Shown here one piece after another: positions 35,872-43,437 of a DNA stretch of 64,000 nucleotides. This DNA is from Bacilli bacterium (GTDB lineage Bacteria > Bacillota > Bacilli > RF39 > UBA660): positions 124,001 through 188,000 of the forward strand of contig JAFXSE010000026.1 in NCBI GenBank assembly GCA_017525855.1. Direction: 5' to 3'. Positions within the stretch are counted from its first letter, which is position 1; each line of letters starts with the position of its first letter. The notes below the pieces were generated by a model. It searched no databases, was not told the origin of the DNA, and saw only the letters and a program-made list of their open reading frames with translations. The position numbers were made by a program, and so were the translations under genes.

Positions 35872-36042
35872 ATGACAAAAGAAGAATTTAAAAAAGAATT
35901 AGAAAAACTAAGATTTGATGAGTTAATGGAAAAAAATATTGAAAAAAGAAAATTAATTCATGACAAAATAGTACTTTTGAAAAAGCAATATAGTCATTTA
36001 TTAGCAGAAAAGATGATTGAAAATAGGAGGAATTTAAAATGA
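35872..36042 (+). CDS. 56-residue coiled-coil protein upstream of thrS
   Basis: A highly charged, helical protein (begins MTKEEFKKELEKLRFDEL), predicted as a single coiled coil of Lys/Glu-rich heptads. No family recognised. ATG 35872 follows TGGAG at good spacing; in-frame TTG 35860 and ATG 35866 are too close to that RBS. It lies inside the T-box-controlled transcript, and its stop overlaps the thrS start by 4 bases (ATGA), so it should be made whenever ThrRS is. It may be a partner of ThrRS or simply a coupling frame; nothing resembles a TGS domain. Confidence 0.6.
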   Translation: MTKEEFKKELEKLRFDELMEKNIEKRKLIHDKIVLLKKQYSHLLAEKMIENRRNLK

Positions 36043-37796
36043 TAAATATTAAAGAAGATGAAAAACTTAGTGTAATGAACCATTCATGTGCGCATTTACT
36101 TGCTCAAGCAGTTAAACATCTATATCCAGATGCAAAATTCTGGGTAGGGCCTGCAATAGAAGAAGGATTTTACTATGATATAGATTTAGGAAATAACACT
36201 ATTGGAGAAGAAGACCTAGAGCGTATCGAAAAAGAAATGAAAAAATGTAGTAAAAGCGCTAAAAACATAGTTAGACATGAACTTTCTAAACAAGAAGCAT
36301 TAGAAATGTTTAAAGATAATCCTTATAAAATAGAATTAATAGAAAACATGGATGATAATGAGATTATTAGCTGTTATACACAAGGAGACTTTACTGATCT
36401 TTGTCGTGGACCACATGTTGAAAATACTAAGATGTTAAAATATTTTAAACTTCTAAAAGTAAGTGGCGCTTATTATAAAGGAGATTCTAAAAATAAAGTG
36501 CTTCAAAGAATATATGGTATTTGTTTTGATAACGAAGAAGACTTAAATAAACATTTAGAATATTTAGAAGAATGTAAATTAAGAGATCATAGAAAACTAG
36601 GAAAAGACTTAGGTATATTTATGTTCGCTGATTTAGTTGGAAGAGGACTTCCTATGTGGCTTCCTAATGGGTTTATGTTAAGACGTAGCTTATCAGACTA
36701 TATTATGGATAAAGAAATATCTTTAGGATATAAACATGTACTAACTCCATCTTTAGGTAATGTTGATCTTTACAAAACTAGTGGACATTGGGATCATTAT
36801 AAAGAAGATATGTTTCCAGCTATGGAGTTGGATGATGAGGCATATGTGTTAAGACCAATGAACTGTCCTCATCATATGATGATGTTTAAAAACTCACTTC
36901 ATTCATATCGTGACCTACCATTAAGGATCGCAGAAGTAGCAAGTGACTTTAGATATGAAGCAAGTGGTGCACTTTGTGGAATTGAAAGAGCTCGTGCTTT
37001 TACTCAAAATGATTCTCATATATTCTGTACTCCAGATCAAATTAAAGATGAATTCCAAGGTGTTGTTAATTTAATACTTGATGTTTATAAAGACTTTGGA
37101 TTTAATGACTATGAATTTAGATTATCACTTAGAGATAAAAATGATAAAGAAAAATATTTTGATAATGATGAGATGTGGGATAAAGCAGAAAATGAGTTAA
37201 GAAAAGTTTTAACAGAATTAAATATTCCATTTTATGAGGCAGAAGGAGAAGCTGCATTCTATGGGCCTAAACTTGATGTTCAAGTAAAAAGTGCAATTGG
37301 CCATGATGTAACACTTTCAACTTGTCAACTTGATTTTCTACTTCCAGAAAGATTTGAACTTACTTATATAGATGAATTTGGAACTAAAGCAAGACCAGTA
37401 GTAATTCATAGAGCAATATTAGGTTCACTAGATCGTTTTATTGCCTTCCTTCTAGAAGAGACAAAAGGTAACTTACCACTTTGGCTTGCACCACTTCAAG
37501 TAATGCTAATATCTGTATCAAGTGAACATCAAGGAGACTATTCTTATGAACTAAAAGACTTATTTGAAAAAAATGGTATTAGAACAGAAGTAGATAATAG
37601 AAATGAAAAACTAGGTTATAGAATGAGAGAAGCTCAAATTAAGAAAATACCATATTCTCTAGTAATAGGAGATAACGAAAAAGAAAATAAAACAGTTACA
37701 TATAGAAGACATGGTAGCGATGAAAAAATAACAGTTACAAATGAAGAATTTATTAAACTCCTAAAAGATGAAATAAAAAACAAAACAAGACATTAA
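36039..37796 (+). CDS. thrS: Threonyl-tRNA synthetase without N-terminal TGS domain
   Basis: 585 residues against about 640. The protein opens directly in the editing domain, HSCAHLLAQAV with H-x3-H and later DLCRGPHV with C-x3-H, the four editing residues. The class II core follows: MWLPNGFMLRR, MNCPHHMMMFKNSLHSYRDLP, FTQNDSHIFCT and the motif 3 HRAILGSLDRF. The anticodon domain is at the C terminus (about 480-580). The missing piece is the N-terminal TGS domain; ThrRS without it is known in some Mollicutes. AGGAGG at 36025-36030 sets the ATG. Charges tRNA-Thr and removes Ser-tRNA-Thr. T-box controlled. Confidence 0.95.
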   Translation: MINIKEDEKLSVMNHSCAHLLAQAVKHLYPDAKFWVGPAIEEGFYYDIDLGNNTIGEEDLERIEKEMKKCSKSAKNIVRHELSKQEALEMFKDNPYKIELIENMDDNEIISCYTQGDFTDLCRGPHVENTKMLKYFKLLKVSGAYYKGDSKNKVLQRIYGICFDNEEDLNKHLEYLEECKLRDHRKLGKDLGIFMFADLVGRGLPMWLPNGFMLRRSLSDYIMDKEISLGYKHVLTPSLGNVDLYKTSGHWDHYKEDMFPAMELDDEAYVLRPMNCPHHMMMFKNSLHSYRDLPLRIAEVASDFRYEASGALCGIERARAFTQNDSHIFCTPDQIKDEFQGVVNLILDVYKDFGFNDYEFRLSLRDKNDKEKYFDNDEMWDKAENELRKVLTELNIPFYEAEGEAAFYGPKLDVQVKSAIGHDVTLSTCQLDFLLPERFELTYIDEFGTKARPVVIHRAILGSLDRFIAFLLEETKGNLPLWLAPLQVMLISVSSEHQGDYSYELKDLFEKNGIRTEVDNRNEKLGYRMREAQIKKIPYSLVIGDNEKENKTVTYRRHGSDEKITVTNEEFIKLLKDEIKNKTRH

Positions 37797-37821
37797 TTAT
37801 TACCTTAATTAATAATTGAAC

Positions 37822-37852
37822 AGTAGTACTACAAAATGTACTACTTTTTTTG
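37822..37852 (+). terminator. Terminator after thrS
   Basis: 8-bp stem 37822-37829 / 37838-37845, 8-nt loop, seven or more T residues. Confidence 0.85.
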
Positions 37853-37900
37853 TCAAGTTTTGTAAAAAGTGTAAAGTGGTATAAAAATCTATTGTTTTTC

Positions 37901-37929
37901 TTTACAAAAAGTGTTATGTGGGGTATTAT
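37901..37929 (+). promoter_or_regulatory. Promoter of the mraZ operon
   Basis: TTTACA at 37901-37906, 17-bp spacer, TATTAT at 37924-37929. It is flanked on both sides by AAAGTG/GTGG repeats. Confidence 0.65.
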
Positions 37930-37940
37930 TATAGTAAGCA

Positions 37941-37967
37941 GTGGTTGATAGTGGGGAAAAGTGGTGA
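37941..37967 (+). promoter_or_regulatory. MraZ operator: three GTGG repeats at 10-bp spacing
   Basis: GTGG at 37941, 37951 and 37961, each 10 bp apart, directly before the mraZ start. MraZ is known to bind TGGG/GTGG or AAAGTG-type repeats with this period and to repress its own operon. Further AAAGTG copies lie at 37866, 37873, 37908 and 37958. Confidence 0.7.
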
Positions 37968-37973
37968 ATTTTT

Positions 37974-38411
37974 ATGTTAATGGGAGAGTATCATCATAAT
38001 ATTGATGATAAAGGTAGACTTACAATTCCTTCTAAATTTCGTGATGATTTAGGAGAAAAGTTTGTAATTACTCGTGGTATTGAAAAATGCTTATTTGCTT
38101 ATAGTGAAGAAGATTTCAATAACATTGTAAAAGAATTACAAACCATTCCATTTACTAAAAAAGACGCCCGTAATTTTATGAGATTCTTCCTATCAGGAGC
38201 TACTGTAGTAGAATTTGATAAACAAGGTCGTATTAATATCTCCACACCACTTATTTCGTATGCTGACATAAAAAAAGAATGTGTAGTTATCGGAACAGGT
38301 GATCGACTTGAAATTTGGGCTCTTGATGCCTGGAATGAGTTTATGGATTCTACTAAAGACAGTATGTCCGATATAGCTGAAGGCTTATTCAATGAAAGTA
38401 CTAACTTATAG
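37974..38411 (+). CDS. mraZ: Transcriptional regulator MraZ
   Basis: 145 residues. Two SpoVT/AbrB-like repeats: MLMGEYHHNIDDKGRLTIPSKFR at the N terminus and AVxxxxDKQGRINI-type sequence near 85-95. MraZ forms a ring-shaped oligomer and represses the division and cell-wall (dcw) operon by binding the repeats just upstream. Start ATG 37974 gives the family-typical MxMGEYxH opening. It heads mraZ-rsmH-ftsL-PBP with short gaps (8, 14 and 9-18 bases), a shortened dcw cluster because mraY, murD and ftsW/Q/A/Z do not follow. Confidence 0.95.
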   Translation: MLMGEYHHNIDDKGRLTIPSKFRDDLGEKFVITRGIEKCLFAYSEEDFNNIVKELQTIPFTKKDARNFMRFFLSGATVVEFDKQGRINISTPLISYADIKKECVVIGTGDRLEIWALDAWNEFMDSTKDSMSDIAEGLFNESTNL

Positions 38412-38419
38412 GTGATAAT

Positions 38420-39343
38420 ATGCATATTAGTGTTTTAAAAGAAGAATTAATAGAAAACTTAAACCTTAAAGAAGATAGTATTATAGTTGATGGTACTTTA
38501 GGTTATGCCGGAGATAGCAGTATCATCTTAGAAAGAATAAAAAAGGGGTTTTTATTCGCCTTCGATCAAGATAGTGAAGCAATTGAATATAGTACCAACC
38601 TTTTGAATAAGATTGGTACTAACTTCACTATCATCAAAAGTAATTTCGTTCATTTAAAAGAAGAATTAAATAAAAGAGGAATTCAAGAAATAGATGGAGC
38701 TATATTCGATTTAGGAGTATCAAGCCCACAATTAGATAATAAAGAAAGAGGATTTTCATATCATGAAGATGCAAGACTTGATATGAGAATGGATCAAGAA
38801 AGCACTTTAGATGCTTACTATGTAGTTAATAATTATTCTTTAAATGAATTAAATCGCATTTTTAGAGATTATGGAGAAGATAAATTTTCATATGGTATAG
38901 CAAAAAAAATAGTCGAACAAAGAAAAATAAAACCAATTGAGACAACACTTGAATTGGTTGAAATAATTAAAAGTGCTGTACCAGAGAAAGAAAAAAGAAA
39001 AAAACACCCTGCAAAGCAGATTTTTCAAGCGATAAGAATAGAAGTGAATCATGAATTAGATGTTATAAAACCAGCCTTAGAACAAGCCTTAAGTATGCTT
39101 AAAATAGGCGGAAGAGTAGAAGTTATTACATTTCATTCATTAGAAGATAAAATAGTAAAGAAATACTTTAAAGAATTATGCGAAATAGATGAAAGAGTAA
39201 AGGGAATGCCTAATATCGATTCTAAATATTTACCAGATTTTAAACTAGTTGTAAATAAAGCCATAGTTCCAAGTGAAGAAGAACTAAATAATAACAATAG
39301 ATCAAGAAGTGCTAAACTTCGAATTATTGAAAGAATAAAATAA
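38420..39343 (+). CDS. rsmH: 16S rRNA m4C1402 methyltransferase RsmH
   Basis: 307 residues. HISVLKEELIENLNLKEDSIIVDGTLGYAG is the family start; the SAM site reads GTLGYAGDS where GGGGHS is common. FDLGVSSPQLDNKERGFSYHEDARLDMRMD is the diagnostic RsmH segment, and AIRIEVNHELDVI and VITFHSLEDKIVK close the fold. The enzyme methylates N4 of C1402 in the small-subunit decoding site. Standard second gene of the dcw cluster; RBS AGGTGAT overlaps the mraZ stop region. Confidence 0.95.
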   Translation: MHISVLKEELIENLNLKEDSIIVDGTLGYAGDSSIILERIKKGFLFAFDQDSEAIEYSTNLLNKIGTNFTIIKSNFVHLKEELNKRGIQEIDGAIFDLGVSSPQLDNKERGFSYHEDARLDMRMDQESTLDAYYVVNNYSLNELNRIFRDYGEDKFSYGIAKKIVEQRKIKPIETTLELVEIIKSAVPEKEKRKKHPAKQIFQAIRIEVNHELDVIKPALEQALSMLKIGGRVEVITFHSLEDKIVKKYFKELCEIDERVKGMPNIDSKYLPDFKLVVNKAIVPSEEELNNNNRSRSAKLRIIERIK

Positions 39344-39357
39344 GGAAAGTGATAATT

Positions 39358-39654
39358 ATGAGAAAGAAAAAATATAAGAAAGTAGTAAAAATATCAAAAG
39401 TAGAAAGATTACTTTATACTCTTGCTATGGCATTGGTTTTACTTGCGCCTATTTCGATAGTTTTTTCAAAAGCAACACTTTCTAAGCTTAATTTTGAAGT
39501 AGAAAAGAAAAAAATAGAAATTTCAAAACAGCAAAAAGAAAATGACAGCTTAGCAATGGCAATCGATGAACTTGCATCTCTTACAACCATTCAAGAAGTT
39601 GCACAAAGCGAAGGATTGAGTTATAATAATGCTAACATAAAGGTTGTAAGATAA
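39358..39654 (+). CDS. ftsL: FtsL-like division protein
   Basis: 98 residues. A short basic N terminus, one membrane span at about 17-37 (LLYTLAMALVLLAPISIVFSK), then an extracellular coiled coil (VEKKKIEISKQQKENDSL) and a short tail. Size, topology and location between rsmH and the PBP are those of FtsL, which couples FtsB/DivIC to the septal synthase. Sequence identity is always low in this family, so the call rests on topology and position. ATG 39358 is preferred because AAGGAAAG lies upstream; the GTG at 39349 is part of that region. Confidence 0.82.
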   Translation: MRKKKYKKVVKISKVERLLYTLAMALVLLAPISIVFSKATLSKLNFEVEKKKIEISKQQKENDSLAMAIDELASLTTIQEVAQSEGLSYNNANIKVVR

Positions 39655-39672
39655 CCAAAGGACGTGAGAAAT

Positions 39673-41841
39673 TTGAAAAATAAAAAGAGAAGAAATAATG
39701 TTAAATATAGTCGTCTATTAATTATTGCTTCTCTTTTTTTAGTTGCAATAATGATAGCACGATTAGTTCAACTTTCTATAGCAAAAGAAATAGATGGAAT
39801 CAATTTACAAGATTTAGCAAGTAAAAGAACAACTAGAACAACTAAACTAGAGGCAAAAAGAGGAACAATATATAGTGCTAATAATGATGTCTTGGCTCAA
39901 AATGTTACTTCTTATAAATTAATAGCTTATCTTTCAGAAGCTAGAACTACAAATGAAAAAAAACCACAACATGTAGTTGATAAAGAAAAAACGGCTGAAA
40001 AACTAGCCCCAATACTAGGAATGGAAAAAGAAGAGATTCTAAAATATTTAAATAAGAAAAACTTATATCAAACCGAATTTGGTAATAAAGGTAAAGGTTT
40101 AACGGAAATTCAAAAAAACGAAATAGAAAATCTTGGCTTACCAGGACTTGACTTTATTGAAAGTTATAAAAGATATTATCCTAAAGGTAATTTCTTATCC
40201 TATACTTTAGGATATGCAACCCAAGACGAAGATAAAGAAGGAAATTATGTTATTTCCGGTAAAATGGGACTTGAATTATATTATGACAATATTTTGAAAG
40301 GTGAAGATGGTTATGTTACTTATCAAAAAGATTTGAGAGGTTACAAAATATCAGGAACAAATGAGATTAGACATGAAGCAACGCAAGGCAAAGATATATA
40401 TTTGACAATAGATAGTAATGTTCAGTTCTTTGTAGAACAAGCTTTAACAAATGCTAAAAATAATTTTGGATATGAATGGTTTACTATGGTAATTATGGAT
40501 GCCAAAACGGGTAAAATACTAGGACTATCTTCTAATCCTAATTTTGATCTTAACACTCGAAATGATATTAAAAACTACTTGGATCAAACTATTGCCTCAC
40601 CTTATGAACCTGGAAGTACTATGAAGACTTTTACTTACATGGCTGCTATGGAGAATAATGTATATGATGGTAATGCCACATACAAATCCGGTGTATATGT
40701 TACAACAGATGGAACAGAAATAGGAGATTGGAATAGAAACGGATGGGGTTATATTACCTATGATAGAGGATACGCTTTATCAAGTAACGTAGGAGTTATT
40801 AATTTACTTCATAATTTCATGAATAGTGCTATGCTCAGACAATATTATAAAAAACTAGGCTTTGGTAAGAAAACAGGCATCACTTTACCAAATGAAAGTG
40901 CCGGTAAGATTAGTTTTAAATATGAAACAGAAATATATAATGCTGGTTTTGGCCAAGGAATAACAACAACTCCACTTCAAAATGTTCAAGCGATGACCCC
41001 ACTTACCAATAATGGTATTCTTTTAAAACCTTATATAGTTGAAAAAATTGTGGATCCAACAACTGAAGAAGTAATCTTTTCTGGCAAGAAAACGGAAAGG
41101 GATAGGGTAGCTAGTACTCAAACTGTTCAAAAGATGATTAGTTTGATGGATGATACCGTTAATGGAATAGGTAATACTGGTTCTGGTTATAGAATTGAAA
41201 GTGGGGAACTTATAGGTAAAACAGGTACAGCTCAAATTGCTGCTAGTAATGGTCGAGGTTATTTAAATGGACAAGAAGATATTATTTCGTCATTTTCAGG
41301 AATTTATCCTAAAAGTAATCCCCAATTTATCATCTATGCCTCAGTTCAAAGACCAAGCGGAGGAAGTCAAAAAGGAATCTCTACTGCAGTTAAAGAAGTA
41401 ATAAGCAATTTATCTAAGTATTATGGTACAGAAGTTAGTGATACAAAAGGAGAAAAAATTACTACTTATAAATTACCCGCATTAGAAAACAAAAAAGTAG
41501 ATGCTGCAAAACAAATATTAAATAGTAATGCTATAAATAATATTATAATTATTGGAAATGGTAATAAAGTAATAAAAGAATATCCAGAAAAAGACACAAC
41601 AATTACTACAAAAGATAGAGTTTTCTTAATAACTAATGACTCTAATCTTACTGTTCCTAATGTAGTTGGATATTCAAGTAAAGAAGCAGTAGGCATTTTA
41701 AAACTTTTAGGCATAAAAACAAAATTAACTGGTACTGGATATGTAACAAGCCAAAGTATTAAAGAAAATGAGCCAATTAATTCTAATATGGAAATAGAAT
41801 TAATATTAAATCCTAAATTTGATGCTAATATTGGCACGTAA
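39673..41841 (+). CDS. Class B penicillin-binding protein (FtsI/PBP2B type) with two PASTA domains
   Basis: 722 residues from TTG 39673. One N-terminal membrane span (about 15-35), a PBP dimer domain (KRGTIYSANNDVLAQN), then the transpeptidase with SxxK in PGSTMKTF, SxN in LSSNVGV and KTG in GKTGTAQIA. Two C-terminal PASTA domains follow, the second starting LTVPNVVGYSSKEA. It cross-links septal peptidoglycan outside the membrane. PASTA repeats are typical of Bacillus PBP2B and SpoVD, so division and spore roles cannot be told apart. GTG 39664 is the other possible start, but its AAAGGA is only one base away. Confidence 0.9.
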   Translation: MKNKKRRNNVKYSRLLIIASLFLVAIMIARLVQLSIAKEIDGINLQDLASKRTTRTTKLEAKRGTIYSANNDVLAQNVTSYKLIAYLSEARTTNEKKPQHVVDKEKTAEKLAPILGMEKEEILKYLNKKNLYQTEFGNKGKGLTEIQKNEIENLGLPGLDFIESYKRYYPKGNFLSYTLGYATQDEDKEGNYVISGKMGLELYYDNILKGEDGYVTYQKDLRGYKISGTNEIRHEATQGKDIYLTIDSNVQFFVEQALTNAKNNFGYEWFTMVIMDAKTGKILGLSSNPNFDLNTRNDIKNYLDQTIASPYEPGSTMKTFTYMAAMENNVYDGNATYKSGVYVTTDGTEIGDWNRNGWGYITYDRGYALSSNVGVINLLHNFMNSAMLRQYYKKLGFGKKTGITLPNESAGKISFKYETEIYNAGFGQGITTTPLQNVQAMTPLTNNGILLKPYIVEKIVDPTTEEVIFSGKKTERDRVASTQTVQKMISLMDDTVNGIGNTGSGYRIESGELIGKTGTAQIAASNGRGYLNGQEDIISSFSGIYPKSNPQFIIYASVQRPSGGSQKGISTAVKEVISNLSKYYGTEVSDTKGEKITTYKLPALENKKVDAAKQILNSNAINNIIIIGNGNKVIKEYPEKDTTITTKDRVFLITNDSNLTVPNVVGYSSKEAVGILKLLGIKTKLTGTGYVTSQSIKENEPINSNMEIELILNPKFDANIGT

Positions 41842-41869
41842 TCTGGATAAAATATTAATGGTGATTAAT

Positions 41870-42409
41870 TTGAATAAAGATAAACACAGACAAGAAGTAG
41901 TAAAAATGGTATTAAATGATAAGATGAATAAAAAAGAAAAAGAAGAATTACTAGATGTTTTAGTTGATCAACCATTAGCAATTGATGTAGATAAGCAAGA
42001 AGAAAACAAACTAAGTTTTGGAGATAAACTAGCTGATAGGCTTTCAGAGATAGCAGGTAGTTGGGTCTTCATCATAATGTTTGTTTCTTTTTTGCTTTTT
42101 TGGATTATATTAAATACAACTATTTTAACAAAAGAAAACCAGATAGATAAATTTCCATTTGTTTTACTTAACTTATTACTATCATGTCTTTCGGCATTAC
42201 AAGCTCCTATAATTATGATGAGTCAAAATAGACAAAGTAAAAAAGACAGTCTAAGAAATAAGAATGATTATAAAGTTGATTTAAAGAGTGAATTGATTTT
42301 AGAAGAATTACATGATAAGATAGAATTGGTCTTAAAAGAACAACAAATAATATTAAATAGAATTAAACAAATAAAAAAAAGCGGTGAAAAAAATGAAAAA
42401 GATGATTAA
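41870..42409 (+). CDS. DUF1003 membrane protein
   Basis: 179 residues. KLADRLSEIAGSWVFIIMFVSFLLFWIILN and PFVLLNLLLSCLSALQAPIIMMSQNRQ are the DUF1003 signature: two membrane spans with the conserved Trp and Gln/Asn. Both termini are charged and helical. DUF1003 proteins are widespread and uncharacterised. TTG 41870 is chosen as start because TGGTGATT lies at the right distance; upstream in-frame codons overlap the PBP gene. It overlaps the next gene by 17 bases and belongs to the end of the PBP operon. Confidence 0.72.
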   Translation: MNKDKHRQEVVKMVLNDKMNKKEKEELLDVLVDQPLAIDVDKQEENKLSFGDKLADRLSEIAGSWVFIIMFVSFLLFWIILNTTILTKENQIDKFPFVLLNLLLSCLSALQAPIIMMSQNRQSKKDSLRNKNDYKVDLKSELILEELHDKIELVLKEQQIILNRIKQIKKSGEKNEKDD

Positions 42410-42884
42410 ATATTTTACTTTTTTAATAGTAATATTAATAATGTGTAGTGGCTGTGAAGAAGAGAAAAATAGTGAATTAACTAAGAAAAAAAATGAGAAT
42501 GCTCTATACTGTACTAAGGAAACATCGGCTAAAGATAACATGTCAACATCTTTAAAGTATACAATATATTATAAGGGAGAATATGTAACTAGAACCGTAT
42601 CAATTGAAAAAGTAATATCAGATGATAATAATATTTTAGAAAAATATAAAACAGCTTATGAAAATGTCTTTAAAGCATATCAAAATATTGATTATTATGA
42701 CAATAAAGTAGAAAAATTAGGAAACTCAGTTACTAGTACTACTGTAATTAATTACGAAAAAGTTGATACCAAACGTCTTCTTGAAATTGAAGGAGAAGAG
42801 GGAAATGTTTTTGATAGCAATGGCAAAGTAAAAAAAGATACATTGGTTAATTTATATAAAAAATATGGAGCTAAATGTGAATAG
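42393..42884 (+). CDS. Putative lipoprotein, DUF1307-like
   Basis: 163 residues. A basic, hydrophobic N terminus ends in LIMCSGCEEEKN, where the second Cys may be lipidated; the lipobox has Cys at -3, which is unusual. The mature part contains a single pair of Cys (ALYCTKET and GAKCE at the end) and resembles YehR/DUF1307 lipoproteins. ATG 42393 is chosen; GTG 42384 and ATG 42402 are alternatives around the same GCGGTG RBS. It overlaps the DUF1003 gene and ends 10 bases before tRNA-Arg. Confidence 0.6.
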   Translation: MKKMIKYFTFLIVILIMCSGCEEEKNSELTKKKNENALYCTKETSAKDNMSTSLKYTIYYKGEYVTRTVSIEKVISDDNNILEKYKTAYENVFKAYQNIDYYDNKVEKLGNSVTSTTVINYEKVDTKRLLEIEGEEGNVFDSNGKVKKDTLVNLYKKYGAKCE

Positions 42885-42894
42885 CTTCACTTTT

Positions 42895-42969
42895 GTTCGA
42901 ATAGTTTAAAGGATAGAATACTTTCCTCCGACGAAAGCAGTGTAGGTTCGATTCCTACTTCGAACACCA
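42895..42969 (+). tRNA. tRNA-Arg (anticodon CCG)
   Basis: Acceptor GTTCGAA / TTCGAAC, D arm GTTT/GAAT, anticodon stem CTTTC/GAAAG with loop CTCCGAC (anticodon CCG at 42928-42930), T arm GTAGG-TTCGATT-CCTAC, discriminator A and encoded CCA. It reads CGG, a codon expected to be rare here. Confidence 0.93.
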
Positions 42970-42972
42970 TAT

Positions 42973-43046
42973 GCCGATATAGTTTAGTGGTAAAACAGAT
43001 CCTTGGTAAGGATCAGCGGAGAGTTCAATTCTCTCTTTCGGCACCA
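42973..43046 (+). tRNA. tRNA-Thr (anticodon GGT)
   Basis: Acceptor GCCGATA with TTTCGGC (one T-T mismatch at the sixth pair), D arm GTTT/AAAC, anticodon stem GATCC/GGATC with loop TTGGTAA (anticodon GGT at 43005-43007), T arm GAGAG-TTCAATT-CTCTC, encoded CCA. Three bases after tRNA-Arg. Confidence 0.92.
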
Positions 43047-43093
43047 TAGGGAAATCCGCTCAAACTTTTTATAAGTTTCGAGAATAAATAGAT

Positions 43094-43124
43094 AATCAAT
43101 TCTAAATTAGAATTGATTTTTTTA
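43094..43124 (+). terminator. Terminator after the tRNA-Arg/tRNA-Thr pair
   Basis: Perfect 11-bp stem 43094-43104 / 43108-43118, AAT loop, and a run of T residues. Confidence 0.88.
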
Positions 43125-43145
43125 TTAAATGTAAAATAAAGAAAT

Positions 43146-43174
43146 TTGACATTATTATAAAAAAATGTTAGTAT
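43146..43174 (+). promoter_or_regulatory. Promoter of the trpS leader transcript
   Basis: TTGACA at 43146-43151, 17-bp spacer ending TGT (extended -10), TAGTAT at 43169-43174. A start near 43181 leaves about 255 bases of leader before trpS. Confidence 0.75.
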
Positions 43175-43223
43175 GAAGTTGTCAGATTATAATGATAATT
43201 TTAAAATGGGAGATGTTATTTAT

Positions 43224-43286
43224 ATGATAAAAACAGTAGTTTACAATTCATGGCACCTTATAAATAACACTTATACATATCGATAG
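43224..43286 (+). CDS. trpS leader peptide (20 residues, one Trp codon)
   Basis: Short frame MIKTVVYNSWHLINNTYTYR, with GGGAG at 43208-43212 upstream. The only Trp codon is at 43251-43253, and the last third of the frame overlaps the first arm of the alternating hairpins that follow. Position between promoter and trpS, and the Trp codon placement, suggest a regulatory leader in the style of amino-acid operon attenuators. Its translation is inferred. Confidence 0.6.
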   Translation: MIKTVVYNSWHLINNTYTYR

Positions 43287-43395
43287 AGAATATTGATTAT
43301 AGGTATAAGTGGTTTTTGAGTTGCTTATACCTGTATAAAATAAATTACTTCTAAAGAATACAGGTTATGATTATAAATTTGTATTCTTTTTATAT
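43268..43395 (+). promoter_or_regulatory. Attenuator with mutually exclusive hairpins ahead of trpS
   Basis: Five arms: A 43268-43276; B 43301-43311; C 43324-43336; D 43353-43368; E 43380-43389. A pairs with B (9 bp), B with C (9 bp), C with D (ACCTGTAT/ATACAGGT, 8 bp), and D with E (10 bp) followed by a T tract, the terminator. A ribosome stalled at the Trp codon leaves A free: A-B, then C-D, blocks the terminator. A ribosome that reaches the stop at 43284-43286 covers A: B-C forms and D-E terminates. Low charged tRNA-Trp would thus raise trpS. No T-box Stem I precedes it. Folding is by eye. Confidence 0.7.
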
Positions 43396-43437
43396 TTATA
43401 GGTGATGAAAAATAATAAAATAGAAAAGAGGAGTTTT

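Noticed and set aside
43049..43090. Small hairpin (AAACTT...AAGTTT) after tRNA-Thr as a separate RNA
   Set aside because: Short stem with no promoter or conserved motif; it is most simply part of the tRNA precursor before the terminator at 43094.
43251..43257. TGGCACC, which matches the core of a T-box, in the trpS leader
   Set aside because: It falls inside the leader peptide codons, has no Stem I or specifier upstream within the transcript, and its flanks do not form an antiterminator with the nearby terminator.
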